A DNA stretch of 64,000 bases, taken from Providencia alcalifaciens (GTDB lineage Bacteria; Pseudomonadota; Gammaproteobacteria; Enterobacterales; Enterobacteriaceae). Numbering within the stretch: the stretch's first letter is position 1; each line of letters starts with the position of its first letter. The DNA is taken from NCBI RefSeq assembly GCF_020271745.1, contig NZ_CP084296.1:1612001-1676000 (forward strand), given 5' to 3'. The position numbers and the translations under genes are program-made. The notes under the pieces are model-generated. The model saw nothing but the letters and a program-made list of their open reading frames with translations, was not told the DNA's origin and searched no databases. This document shows, in pieces, positions 49,604 to 58,548 of this stretch.

Positions 49604-50005
49604 TTAAAGGGTGTCTTTGTAGATCTCTGAGAGGTCTTGAGCTTCTTGAAGCTCAGCCTTTGCTTCGGCAACTTTACGCTTATGTTTAGCGATTTTTTCA
49701 GGGTCACCTTTTTGTATGGATTCTTGCAATTCAGCTTCGCGTTCAGCAACTTTTTTCTGCTTTTCGGCGATTTTTTGCTGGCTATCGCGATACAGGGAAT
49801 CAGAGGTACAGTAGCGGTTAACATTTTCGAGAGCACGCTCTAAGCCATTTACGCGGTAGGTATTGCCGTGTGCTTTGGCATATTTGAGCTGAGTTTCAAT
49901 TTTTTGCTTTTTAATTTCACACCCTTGAGATGAATTTCCCGCCATTGCAGAATTATTCACTAAAAATAAAGCCAAAATGGAAGATGTTATAAATACTCGT
50001 TTCAT
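49604..50005 (-). CDS. yqjC: YqjC-family periplasmic protein (DUF1090)
   Basis: A 133-residue secreted protein. A signal peptide ends near NSAMA; the mature part starts with GCEIKKQKIETQLKYAKAHGN, the DUF1090 pattern, and includes a second Cys in NRYCTSD. A long charged helix or coiled coil rich in Lys and Glu follows (about 75-125). Function is unknown. It is divergent from rlmJ. Confidence 0.87.
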   Translation of the reverse strand: MKRVFITSSILALFLVNNSAMAGNSSQGCEIKKQKIETQLKYAKAHGNTYRVNGLERALENVNRYCTSDSLYRDSQQKIAEKQKKVAEREAELQESIQKGDPEKIAKHKRKVAEAKAELQEAQDLSEIYKDTL

Positions 50006-50234
50006 TGGTTTCCCCTGTTATGGTTTTTAATTTTGCTTAGGATAACTTTTTGGTAAGGAAAGGTCATGTGCAATTTTGTCATGTTTTGTCACTATGACAA
50101 TCCCATCAAATTTTAGCTATAATGGCGCGAAAGAAATTATTCGGTCTATTTTTCATTCAACAGACCTTCTGTAAAGATTCTATTAACAGCGTTCACAAAT
50201 GTGACTGCTGAATTCCTCAGGAAATAAACGCGAC

Positions 50235-51077
50235 ATGTTAAGTTATCGTCATAGCTTTCACGCAGGCAACCATGCGGATGTTCTCAAACATACGGTGCAA
50301 AGTCTGATCATTGAATCTCTTAAAGAAAAAGAGAAACCATTTCTGTATCTGGATACCCATTCCGGCGCGGGTCGTTATCAATTAACCAGCGAACATTCAG
50401 AAAAAACAGGGGAGTATCTCGAAGGGATTGCACGAGTTTGGGAGCAACCGGACTTACCTGAGGAACTACTGCCCTATATGCAAGTTGTACGCCGTTTAAA
50501 TGAAAACGGTCGCTTACGTTATTACCCTGGCTCGCCACTATTAGCGAAACATTTACTGCGTGAGCACGATAAACTGATTTTAACTGAGTTACACCCAAGT
50601 GATTATCCATTATTGCGTACTGAATTTTCTCGCGATGAGCGTGCACAAGTGGCCCGCGAAGATGGTTATCAACAATTAAAATCGAAATTACCTCCGCAAA
50701 GCCGCCGTGGTTTTATGCTGATGGATCCACCTTATGAGATGAAATCAGACTACGAAGCGGTCGTAAAAGGCGTCGTCGAAGGTTATAAGCGTTTCGCAAC
50801 AGGTACTTATGCGATTTGGTACCCAGTGGTTCTGCGCCAGCAAATCAAACGTATGGTGAACCAGCTAGAAGCAACGGGTATCCGTAAAATTCTACAAATT
50901 GAATTAGCTGTGCGTCCAGACAGCGACCAACGCGGCATGACTGCATCCGGCATGATTGTCATTAACCCGCCTTGGAAACTTGAGCAGCAGATGAAAAATG
51001 TCCTGCCATGGTTACATAAAACACTGGTACCAGAAGGCACTGGGCATACATTAGTTGAGTGGATTGTACCTGAATAA
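50235..51077 (+). CDS. rlmJ: 23S rRNA (adenine(2030)-N6)-methyltransferase
   Basis: A 280-residue AdoMet methyltransferase matching E. coli RlmJ in length. LSYRHSFHAGNHADVLKH is the family start, LDTHSGAGRY the AdoMet loop, and LMDPPYE the catalytic DPPY motif for N6-adenine methylation. The last five codons plus stop are repeated in tandem after the gene. It precedes gor. Confidence 0.96.
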   Translation: MLSYRHSFHAGNHADVLKHTVQSLIIESLKEKEKPFLYLDTHSGAGRYQLTSEHSEKTGEYLEGIARVWEQPDLPEELLPYMQVVRRLNENGRLRYYPGSPLLAKHLLREHDKLILTELHPSDYPLLRTEFSRDERAQVAREDGYQQLKSKLPPQSRRGFMLMDPPYEMKSDYEAVVKGVVEGYKRFATGTYAIWYPVVLRQQIKRMVNQLEATGIRKILQIELAVRPDSDQRGMTASGMIVINPPWKLEQQMKNVLPWLHKTLVPEGTGHTLVEWIVPE

Positions 51078-51122
51078 ATTGTACCTGAGTAAATTGTACC
51101 TGAGTTATTTATACCGGAATAA
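51063..51122 (+). repeat. Four 15-bp tandem repeats spanning the rlmJ stop codon
   Basis: Units at 51063-51077, 51078-51092, 51093-51107 and 51108-51122 have the pattern ATTGTACCTGARTAA, the fourth being diverged. In the rlmJ frame the first two each encode Ile-Val-Pro-Glu-stop. The array therefore multiplies the stop codon without changing the protein. Confidence 0.9.
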
Positions 51123-51134
51123 CAATAGACTCTG

Positions 51135-51158
51135 GCTATTGCAGTAACAGGCAATAGC
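51135..51158 (+). terminator. Possible terminator after rlmJ
   Basis: GCTATTGC (51135-51142) and GCAATAGC (51151-51158) pair perfectly; TATCTT follows, a poor U-run. Confidence 0.4.
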
Positions 51159-51239
51159 TATCTTAAATGTTTATGTTTACATAGCATAATAAGAGAATAT
51201 TAACGTATTCGTAATTCAACAAATGGGAATCACCAAGTT

Positions 51240-52592
51240 ATGAGCAAACATTACGACTATATTGCAATTGGCGGCGGTAGCGGCGGTATTGCGTCAATGA
51301 ACCGTGCGGCGATGTACGGACAAAAGTGTGCCCTGATTGAAGGTAAAGAGTTAGGCGGCACTTGTGTTAACGTCGGTTGTGTACCAAAAAAAGTGATGTG
51401 GCATGCAGCGCAAATTTCTGAATCAATTCGCGCTTATGGTCCAGACTATGGTTTCGATACCACTATCAATGATTTCAACTGGAAGAAATTAATTGAGAGC
51501 CGTACTGCTTATATCGACCGTATCCACCAATCGTACGATCGCGTGCTTGGCAATAACAAAGTCGATGTGATCAAAGGTTTTGCTCGTTTTGTTGATGCAC
51601 ATACCGTTGAAGTGAATGGCGAGATTTACACCGCGGATCATATTTTGATCGCAACGGGTGGTCGTCCGGTGATCCCTGAGATCCCAGGTGCAGAATATGG
51701 CATGACTTCTGACGGTTTCTTTGAGCTGGAAGCATTGCCTAAACGTGTTGCTGTCGTCGGCGCGGGTTATATCGCTGTTGAACTGGCGGGCGTTTTAAAT
51801 GGCTTAGGTAGCGAAGCGCATCTGTTTGTGCGTAAACATGCTCCACTGCGTGCATTTGACCCGCTTATCGTTGAAACGTTAGTGGAAGTGATGAACGCAG
51901 AAGGCCCAACGCTGCACACGGAATCCATTCCGAAAGAAGTGGTCAAAAATGCAGACGGCTCACTGACACTGAAATTAGAAAATGGTCACGAGCAAACTGT
52001 TGATGCGCTGATTTGGGCAATCGGTCGTGAGCCAATGACGGATAACCTGAATATTGAAGCGGCAGGCGTTGAGTTAAACGCGAAAGGCTATATTAAAGTC
52101 GATAAATATCAGAATACTAATGTGGCAGGTGTTTACGCGGTGGGCGATAACACTGGTGCGGTAGAGTTAACACCAGTAGCGGTTGCTGCGGGTCGCCGTC
52201 TGTCTGAGCGTTTATTTAACAACAAACCTGATGAGCATTTAGATTACACTAACGTACCAACGGTTGTATTCAGCCATCCGCCAATTGGTACAGTGGGTTT
52301 AACTGAGCCAGAAGCGATTGAAAAATATGGCGCAGATGCAGTGAAATGCTATAAATCTTCATTTACCGCGATGTATACCGCAGTGACTTCTCATCGCCAA
52401 CCATGCCGCATGAAGCTGGTATGTGTGGGTAAAGAAGAGAAAATTGTCGGCATCCACGGTATCGGTTTTGGTATGGATGAAATGCTGCAAGGCTTCGCGG
52501 TCGCTCTCAAAATGGGCGCAACCAAGAAAGATTTCGACAACACTGTCGCAATCCACCCGACTGCTGCCGAAGAGTTTGTGACAATGCGTTAG
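51240..52592 (+). CDS. gor: Glutathione-disulfide reductase
   Basis: A 450-residue FAD enzyme reducing glutathione disulfide with NADPH. FAD motif [12 protein letters not shown], the redox disulfide Cys42-Cys47 ([13 protein letters not shown]), the NADPH loop [12 protein letters not shown], the second FAD motif [10 protein letters not shown] and the C-terminal catalytic His-Glu in HPTAAEEF are all present. It is a single-gene unit with a strong terminator. Confidence 0.98.
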   Translation: MSKHYDYIAIGGGSGGIASMNRAAMYGQKCALIEGKELGGTCVNVGCVPKKVMWHAAQISESIRAYGPDYGFDTTINDFNWKKLIESRTAYIDRIHQSYDRVLGNNKVDVIKGFARFVDAHTVEVNGEIYTADHILIATGGRPVIPEIPGAEYGMTSDGFFELEALPKRVAVVGAGYIAVELAGVLNGLGSEAHLFVRKHAPLRAFDPLIVETLVEVMNAEGPTLHTESIPKEVVKNADGSLTLKLENGHEQTVDALIWAIGREPMTDNLNIEAAGVELNAKGYIKVDKYQNTNVAGVYAVGDNTGAVELTPVAVAAGRRLSERLFNNKPDEHLDYTNVPTVVFSHPPIGTVGLTEPEAIEKYGADAVKCYKSSFTAMYTAVTSHRQPCRMKLVCVGKEEKIVGIHGIGFGMDEMLQGFAVALKMGATKKDFDNTVAIHPTAAEEFVTMR

Positions 52593-52635
52593 TATAGAAA
52601 ATCTACCTACGCACGTTTCCACTGTTGAAAAACTA

Positions 52636-52667
52636 AAAGGCCAGAGCATCGTTCTCTGGCCTTTATT
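52636..52667 (+). terminator. Terminator of gor
   Basis: Perfect 11-base arms AAAGGCCAGAG (52636-52646) and CTCTGGCCTTT (52654-52664), followed by ATTTATT. Confidence 0.88.
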
Positions 52668-52730
52668 TATTGACTCATCGATACACTGTCTTTTCTAAAA
52701 TGTTTGTGTCAGCCAGTGATAGGTAATCAT

Positions 52731-53657
52731 ATGTTTGGTGAATTGAAAAAAGTCCCATTACGAGATATTTGGGCACATGAAGCTCAGGATTTTACACCGT
52801 GGTTAGCAGAAAATATTCATGAATTGGGTAAGGTCGTAGGTTTGGAGCTTGAGTTAGTTGAAGAAGAAGCAAGTGTTGGGAGTTTTTCTCTCGATATTTT
52901 AGCCAAGGATCTTGGTTCAGCTGAAAACGTTATTATTGAAAACCAGTTCTCTCAAACGGATCATGACCACTTAGGTAAACTACTGACATATGCGGCTGGC
53001 TTTGATGCTTCGTTTGTTATTTGGGTCGCTGAGACAATCCGTGAAGAACACCGTCAAGCTTTAGATTGGCTAAACCATAGAACAGATAGTAAAACCCAGT
53101 TTTTTGCCGTTGTTGTTGAGGTTATTCAAATAGATGACTCGAAGCCTGCGTTTAATCTGAAGCCAGTTGTTTTTCCTAATGAGTGGCAAAAGAGTAAGCT
53201 TGTTGAAAAAACAAGTGAAAAATCAGAAAAGTACCGTAATTACTTTCAGAGATTAATTGATGAATTAAGAATTGAGCATAAGTTTACGTCTGCAAAAGCT
53301 GGTCTGCCTCAAAATTGGTACGCTTTTGCTTCGGGTATATCAGGTATTAATTACAATGCTAATTTTTGCCTAGGTAATAAAGTCCGCACAGAGCTCTATA
53401 TTGACTTTGGCGGTGCTGAGCAAAATGAATCTTGTTTGAAACATTTACAAGAAAGCAAAGATGAAATTGAAAATGAATTTGGTCATGAGCTTTCATGGGA
53501 GGTACTGAACGGTAAAAGAGCAACCAGAATCGCAATTTATCGTATAGGCTCGATTTCGGAAGAAAGCGAACTCTCAGACATTAAATCATGGCACATCAAT
53601 AATCTAATCAAGTTTAAAAGTTTATTTGAGAAGAGACTTCGTAAGTATTTGCGTTAA
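52731..53657 (+). CDS. DUF4268 protein with PD-(D/E)XK nuclease-like N-terminus
   Basis: A 308-residue protein of unknown role. Residues about 30-120 look like a PD-(D/E)XK nuclease fold: Asp55 in SFSLDILAKD and Glu70-Asn-Gln72 in VIIENQFSQTD, with Gln in place of Lys, followed by a conserved helix HLGKLLTYAAGFD. The C-terminal half (about 170-305) resembles DUF4268. The start is set at 52731 by AGG seven bases upstream; a TTG at 52704 is in frame but lacks a ribosome site. It stands alone between gor and a glutathione S-transferase, without a methyltransferase partner. Nuclease activity is inferred. Confidence 0.72.
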   Translation: MFGELKKVPLRDIWAHEAQDFTPWLAENIHELGKVVGLELELVEEEASVGSFSLDILAKDLGSAENVIIENQFSQTDHDHLGKLLTYAAGFDASFVIWVAETIREEHRQALDWLNHRTDSKTQFFAVVVEVIQIDDSKPAFNLKPVVFPNEWQKSKLVEKTSEKSEKYRNYFQRLIDELRIEHKFTSAKAGLPQNWYAFASGISGINYNANFCLGNKVRTELYIDFGGAEQNESCLKHLQESKDEIENEFGHELSWEVLNGKRATRIAIYRIGSISEESELSDIKSWHINNLIKFKSLFEKRLRKYLR

Positions 53658-53987
53658 ACAGATAGCAAATACATCAAGACCAGCATTTGGTTGAATAATT
53701 AGGTCTATCCAGAATTTGATTGTAATTATTTTACTTGCAATGTTTTTCGGTAGTGTAAGCGCTCTAATAAATAGATTAAGAGGTAATTAGTTAGCTATTT
53801 TCTGTGTTTTTTATTCTATTTAATAATCTATTTTTTATACCTTTTGTGGGCTGTAGAGTAGGATGTAAAAAAGAAAAATCATTTCACTCTCTTTCTATTG
53901 TGGATTAGGAAGAGAGTGATCGTTAATGCTTACACTATATTGGCGTTTATATTCTTGATGATTTTTAAAGTCAGGGAATAATATTTA
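53658..53987. other. Gap between the DUF4268 gene and the GST gene
   Basis: 330 AT-rich bases between convergent genes. The only structure seen is the hairpin at 53884-53919. Confidence 0.5.
53870..53919 (-). terminator. Probable terminator of the GST gene
   Basis: Arms TCACTCTCTT (53884-53893) and AAGAGAGTGA (53910-53919) pair perfectly around a 16-base loop. On the minus strand the stem is followed, after four bases, by TTTTTCTTTTTT. Confidence 0.5.
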
Positions 53988-54590
53988 TTATTTATTCTCT
54001 AAAATCTCGGAAATTGCAGGAATAGTAGACAAATTTTTCATGTAAATTTTCATCGCAGGTGTGGCTTCCATGATTTGGTATTTGACTAAAAACATGACGA
54101 ATGCCCCAACATATACATCCACCGCGGTGAATTGCTTGCCACAAATAAAAGGTTTTGCATTGTTTAAAGCGAACTCTAAGCACGCCATAGTGCGTTCAAC
54201 AGAGCCAAACCCAGAGGATTTTTGTTGTTCTTCATTAAGCTCAATGCCCAAATCCTTAATGGTAAATGCAGATTCAATCGGACCTGCCGTGAATAAAAAC
54301 CAGCGGTAATAAGCACCACGCTCAGGGCTATTAAGTGCAGGAGCAAAACCCTTTTCAATAAATTTATCGGCTAAATAAAGACAAATCGCCGCACACTCAG
54401 TAACAATCACATCGCCATCGACTAAGGCGGGTACTTTTGCCATCGGATTAATGGCAAGGTATTCCTTGGTGTGCATCTCTGCACCATAAGCTAATTCAAT
54501 GCGCTTATAGGGAACGTCCATCATTTTTAATAGTAAATCAACGGTATTGCCGCGGGACATTGCATTGGTAAATAGAACTAGCTCGCTCAT
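53988..54590 (-). CDS. Glutathione S-transferase family protein
   Basis: A 200-residue GST. The N-terminal thioredoxin fold has VPALVDGDVIVTECAAICLYLAD, the glutathione-binding cis-Pro and E-(S/C) region, with SRGNTVDLLLKM near the start supplying the catalytic area. The helical C-terminal domain has TAVDVYVGAFVMF. The substrate is unknown. It lies 51 bp after a WYL regulator on the same strand, so the pair may form an operon. Confidence 0.88.
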   Translation of the reverse strand: MSELVLFTNAMSRGNTVDLLLKMMDVPYKRIELAYGAEMHTKEYLAINPMAKVPALVDGDVIVTECAAICLYLADKFIEKGFAPALNSPERGAYYRWFLFTAGPIESAFTIKDLGIELNEEQQKSSGFGSVERTMACLEFALNNAKPFICGKQFTAVDVYVGAFVMFLVKYQIMEATPAMKIYMKNLSTIPAISEILENK

Positions 54591-54641
54591 AGTGGTTTTT
54601 CCTTAAATGAAGTAGAGCACTGACTATAAGCGAAGGCGGTG

Positions 54642-55340
54642 TCAGAAATTGTCAGGAGTGACACACAAGACTTCTTGCTGCCAGCGGGTGAGTAAATAGT
54701 CTTTCGGGTAGGGCAGCGATTCCCCCAAGACGGTGTAAGATTGGATTCTATCTAAGCGGAAATGACGATAGCTTTGGCGCAACTCGCACCACGCCGCTAA
54801 CACTTGGGTATCTTTCATATAGCCCACCGCAATCGGCCAAATAATCCGTTCACTGGATTGCCCTTTAATATCCACATACGCTATTTGGGCTTTGCGCTCT
54901 TCCCGTAAACTCAGGCGTAAATTTTTAGCCACATGCTCGTCAACTTCATTAAGTTGGGTCGTCGGGGCAAATAGCGTATTACTGTTTAGGATTATCTGCG
55001 CCTCTTTACCCACCACGGCATTGATTTTATTGAGCGTGCGTAACGCTGAATTTTTGAGTTCTTCATCGGCATTACTTTGTACCCAGCGTAAACCCAATAT
55101 CAGCGCTTCCAGTTCGTTTTCATCGAACATCAATGGCGGCAGTAATAATCCGCTTTTTAACTGATAACCAATGCCCGCTTCCCCGGTGATTTCAGCCCCC
55201 TGATCTCGCAGTGATTCAATATCCCGATAAATGGAGCGAACACTCACCTCTAACTGACAGGCGAGGGCGTCTGCGGTGACCGGATAGCGATTCTCTTTCA
55301 GGATCTGGATCAGTGTGAGCAAGCGTTGGGTGCGAGTCAT
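54642..55340 (-). CDS. YafY-type transcriptional regulator (HTH-WYL)
   Basis: A 232-residue regulator. The N-terminal winged helix (TRTQRLLTLIQILKENR, VSVRSIYRDIESLR) is followed by a WYL domain (about 130-205, IAYVDIKGQSSERIIWPIAVGY and HFRLDRIQSY). WYL domains bind ligands, sometimes nucleic acids. The start is the ATG at 55340 with GAGAG upstream; an in-frame ATG at 55382 lacks a ribosome site. It is upstream of the GST gene and divergent from the ABC operon. Which of these it controls is not shown. Confidence 0.87.
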   Translation of the reverse strand: MTRTQRLLTLIQILKENRYPVTADALACQLEVSVRSIYRDIESLRDQGAEITGEAGIGYQLKSGLLLPPLMFDENELEALILGLRWVQSNADEELKNSALRTLNKINAVVGKEAQIILNSNTLFAPTTQLNEVDEHVAKNLRLSLREERKAQIAYVDIKGQSSERIIWPIAVGYMKDTQVLAAWCELRQSYRHFRLDRIQSYTVLGESLPYPKDYLLTRWQQEVLCVTPDNF

Positions 55341-55489
55341 TCGGCTCTCAGTTAGGATGTTATGCAAAGAATTGCTAATCATACTAAAGAAAGCCGCTAT
55401 TGAATGCCAATCGTCTTTCCTGCACAGAATAAAACCTTCACTTCACCTTCATCTGACTGTCATCTTCCCGCCGTAGCCTGCCATGGCAA

Positions 55490-55507
55490 TTTGAACGCGT
55501 GTGCAAA
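55490..55507. promoter_or_regulatory. LacI-type operator upstream of the ABC operon
   Basis: The 18-base sequence TTTGAACGCGTGTGCAAA matches its own complement at 14 of 18 positions around a central CG, the shape of LacI-family operators. It lies 56 bases before the binding-protein gene. The operon encodes its own LacI regulator, so autoregulation is the simplest reading (inferred). Confidence 0.6.
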
Positions 55508-55563
55508 ACGACTCAATCGAAAACTATTCAACCAAAAAAGAAGATACTCACTAGGAGAAGCAA

Positions 55564-56781
55564 ATGATTAAGCGCACATTATTGGCATCTGCTCTGATAG
55601 CCTCAACACTTGGCGCTAGCGCCTCAGAATTAATTATTGCCGGACGAGACAGCAGCTACGGTGATGCGATGCAGTTTGTGGTCGACGAATATAAAAAAAA
55701 TAATCCCAAGGCAGACATCACGTTAGTTAAGCGCCCGAGTAAAGGGCTGTATGAAAGCGTCGTGCTCTCCATGCGCGAAAAAACCGGTAACTATGATGTG
55801 ATTTTAATGGATGACACCTGGGCACCTGAATTCCTAGCCAACAAGTGGTTATCCCCACTTCCTGATTCACTCGAAGATAAAGACTTTATTCAGTCCACTG
55901 TAGATATCGGTCGCCAAGATGGCAAAGGTGCGAGCTATGCATTGCCAATGGTGGGTAACGTGGCGATGTTTGCGTGGAATAAAGACCTGTTCGATCAGTA
56001 CAAACTTCAACAACCAAAAACATGGACGGATGTGTTGAACCTAGCGAACACCATTAGCCGAGATGGCAAAGCCAATGGCGTGGTGTATCGCGGAGTAAAA
56101 GGCAACCCGATCGTGACGGGGTTTTTGCCTATTCTGTGGGGATATGGTGGCGATGTTGTCGATAGCAGCGGAAAACCGACCTTGAATACCCCGCAAGCTA
56201 AACAAGCATTAGAAACCTTCTTAGCCATGAAGCAATATGCGCCAAAAGGAGTGGATGTATTTAATGCGGATGAAGTTCGCGATGCATTACAAAAAGGCAC
56301 CGCAGCGATGGCAATCGAAGTATGGCCAGCTTGGGTGCCGGATCTTGATAACGCCAAAGTCTCGAATGTGGTCGGTAAAATGGAAATGATGGCACCACCA
56401 GCAGAAACCGGACAGCCAGCACCGATGCTGGGTATCTGGCAGCTTGCCATTCCGGCGGATGCGAAAAACAAAGTGGAAGCGGAGCAATTCCTTGCATTTG
56501 CTAGCAGTGCTGAAATGCAAAAAGCATTAGCACTAAACTTCGGTATACCGCCAACGCGCCATAGCGTGTATGCAGACCCGCAAGTTGTCAGCCAATACCG
56601 TTGGTATCCGCAACAAGCCGCAGCGTTAGAAGCGGGTAAAGCGCGCCCACGTATTCAAAACTGGGCCGAAGTGGAAAGTATTTTAGGCGACTTTTTACAA
56701 ATGGCGATGATGGGGCAAATGACCGCGGATCAAGCCTTGGGACAAGCACAAAAACGTATTGAACGTAGTACCAAAAAATAG
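55564..56781 (+). CDS. ABC transporter sugar-type substrate-binding protein
   Basis: A 405-residue periplasmic binding protein of the maltose-binding (cluster D, family 1) type. A signal peptide ends near GASA. The mature part begins SELIIAGRDSSYGDAMQF; the DVILMDDTWAPEFLANKWLSPL and ALPMVGNVAMFAWNKDLF segments are typical of carbohydrate-binding members. It is first in a six-gene run with two permeases, an ATPase, an MBL-fold enzyme and LacI. The substrate is not known; an oligosaccharide, polyol or glycerol-phosphate type compound is plausible. The stop codon lies in a 14-bp tandem repeat. Confidence 0.9.
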   Translation: MIKRTLLASALIASTLGASASELIIAGRDSSYGDAMQFVVDEYKKNNPKADITLVKRPSKGLYESVVLSMREKTGNYDVILMDDTWAPEFLANKWLSPLPDSLEDKDFIQSTVDIGRQDGKGASYALPMVGNVAMFAWNKDLFDQYKLQQPKTWTDVLNLANTISRDGKANGVVYRGVKGNPIVTGFLPILWGYGGDVVDSSGKPTLNTPQAKQALETFLAMKQYAPKGVDVFNADEVRDALQKGTAAMAIEVWPAWVPDLDNAKVSNVVGKMEMMAPPAETGQPAPMLGIWQLAIPADAKNKVEAEQFLAFASSAEMQKALALNFGIPPTRHSVYADPQVVSQYRWYPQQAAALEAGKARPRIQNWAEVESILGDFLQMAMMGQMTADQALGQAQKRIERSTKK

Positions 56782-56809
56782 CACCCAAAAAATAGCACCC
56801 CAAAAATAG
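56771..56809 (+). repeat. 14-bp tandem repeats spanning the binding-protein stop codon
   Basis: CCAAAAAATAGCAC occurs at 56771-56784 and 56785-56798 exactly, with a shortened copy to about 56809. The first copy contains the TAG stop. Confidence 0.85.
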
Positions 56810-56848
56810 TGATGTTTTCATGGCGCTAGAAACTAGCGCCTTTATGGA

Positions 56849-57727
56849 ATGCTGAGTATGTTATTTGAAAACCGTAAACAGTTGTTTTGGTTACTCCTCC
56901 CAGCGTTGATTCTGCTGGGATTATTGACGTTGTATCCTATTCTTTCCGTGCTGTATCACGCGTTTGGGCAAGTGGATTATATCGATGACAGCTACCATTT
57001 TATTGGTTGGTCGAATTTCTCTGAATTGTTCGATGACTTTTTCTTTCTGGCTGCGATTAAAAATACCTTCGTGTTTACCCTCGTGGCCTCCATCGCCCAA
57101 GTTCTCTTAGGGCTGTGGCTAGCTCTGCTGTTTAATCGTCAATTTACTGGGCGTAAATTTGCGTTACCCATCATTATCTACCCAATGATGCTTTCTACGC
57201 TGGTGTGTTCCTCGATTTGGCGCTCTTGGTATAACTACGATTTTGGATTCTTAAATAGCCTGTTGGTGGCTATCGGTTTACCTGCTCAAGAGTGGTTATT
57301 CAATCCTGACTTAGCTTTGTACGCCATTGCCTTGGTGGATACATGGCAATGGACGCCAATGGCATTTCTGATCATTCTGGCGGGCTTGCAGTCCATTCCT
57401 AAAGATATTGGTGAAGCGGCGATGGTGGATGGCGCAAAAGGCTGGAAATCCTTTGTCTACATCACGCTTCCACTGATTAAGAAGCAACTGATGTTGGCAT
57501 TTTTATTGCGCTCTATCGATACCTTTAAGTTATTCGACAAAGTGTATGTGATGACGGGAGGCGGCCCAGGAAATTCAACCGAGACATTATCCATGTTTGT
57601 CTATAAATACGGTTTCCGCTTCTTTGATTTAGGCATGGCGAGTGCGGCGGCGTTAGTGATGTTGGTGATTTCCTTGCTGATGACATTGATTTATGCCCGC
57701 AACGTAATGAAAGGACGCCTATCATGA
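56849..57727 (+). CDS. ABC sugar transporter permease, MalF/UgpA type
   Basis: A 292-residue inner membrane permease with six helices. The EAA loop is IGEAAMVDGAKGWKSFVYITLPLIKKQ. The ATG at 56849 or the one at 56858 could be the start; neither ribosome site is strong. It overlaps the second permease gene by ATGA. Confidence 0.92.
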   Translation: MLSMLFENRKQLFWLLLPALILLGLLTLYPILSVLYHAFGQVDYIDDSYHFIGWSNFSELFDDFFFLAAIKNTFVFTLVASIAQVLLGLWLALLFNRQFTGRKFALPIIIYPMMLSTLVCSSIWRSWYNYDFGFLNSLLVAIGLPAQEWLFNPDLALYAIALVDTWQWTPMAFLIILAGLQSIPKDIGEAAMVDGAKGWKSFVYITLPLIKKQLMLAFLLRSIDTFKLFDKVYVMTGGGPGNSTETLSMFVYKYGFRFFDLGMASAAALVMLVISLLMTLIYARNVMKGRLS

Positions 57728-58536
57728 AAGCCAAAATACACACATTGTTGGTTTGGTTGGCGGTGTTGATCATGACGCTGCCAATTATTTGGATGTTCGG
57801 CACGGCGTTTAAATCCCCGTCAGAGATTATGCAATCGGGGGCGCAATTACTGCCAAGCCAATTGAGCTTATCCGCGTTTGAAAAGCTATTTGAAGGGGAT
57901 TTGCTGCGCTTAGTGGGCAATACGGTTTTAGTCTCGGTGGGGGCAACAGCGGTTTCAGTGGTGCTCGCGTTCTTTTGTGCTTACGCCTTAGTGCGTTATC
58001 GCTTCCCCGCTAAGCTCGATAACGTGTTTTTGCTCGGTGTATTGATTATCAAAATGATGCCGCCAATTGTGATTGCCATTCCGCTCTATTCCTTGATGAA
58101 CCACGTCGGGTTACTGAATACCCGCATTGGGCTGATTTTGTCTTATCAGGTGTATACCTTGCCGTTTTGTATCTGGATGCTGCTCGGTTTTATTCGCGAT
58201 ATTCCATTAGAAATTGAAGAGGCAGGGGCGATGGATGGAGCGAATTTATTGCGTCGTTTGGCCTATATCGTCTTTCCTCTGTGTGCGCCGGGGTTAGTCG
58301 CGACGGCGATTTTTTCCATGATCCTCGGCTGGAATGAGTTTTTATTCTCGCTGTTATTTATTCATACGCCAGACAAATTCACCATCCCATTATTTATCTC
58401 CAACTTTATGACTGAAGACGGTACCGCGTGGGGGGAAATGATGGCGATAGGGATTGTTTCTTCACTGCCGATGCTGGCACTGGCGGGCTATATGCAGCGC
58501 TACTTATTACGTGGTTTCTCGATGGGATTGAAATAA
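57724..58536 (+). CDS. ABC sugar transporter permease, MalG/UgpE type
   Basis: A 270-residue inner membrane permease with six helices. The EAA loop is IEEAGAMDGANLLRRLAYIVFPL, followed by the characteristic AIFSMILGWNEFLFSLLF. It is translationally coupled to the preceding permease by the 4-bp overlap. Confidence 0.93.
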   Translation: MKAKIHTLLVWLAVLIMTLPIIWMFGTAFKSPSEIMQSGAQLLPSQLSLSAFEKLFEGDLLRLVGNTVLVSVGATAVSVVLAFFCAYALVRYRFPAKLDNVFLLGVLIIKMMPPIVIAIPLYSLMNHVGLLNTRIGLILSYQVYTLPFCIWMLLGFIRDIPLEIEEAGAMDGANLLRRLAYIVFPLCAPGLVATAIFSMILGWNEFLFSLLFIHTPDKFTIPLFISNFMTEDGTAWGEMMAIGIVSSLPMLALAGYMQRYLLRGFSMGLK

Positions 58537-58548
58537 TAGGCACTTATC

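Noticed and set aside
51063-51122. 15-bp repeat array considered as a CRISPR or integron-type array
   Set aside because: Units are contiguous with no spacers and are in frame with rlmJ, so they are simple tandem duplications.
56007-56471. 154-residue minus-strand frame inside the ABC binding-protein gene
   Set aside because: Antisense to a clear coding sequence with signal peptide and family motifs; no ribosome site or homology pattern seen.
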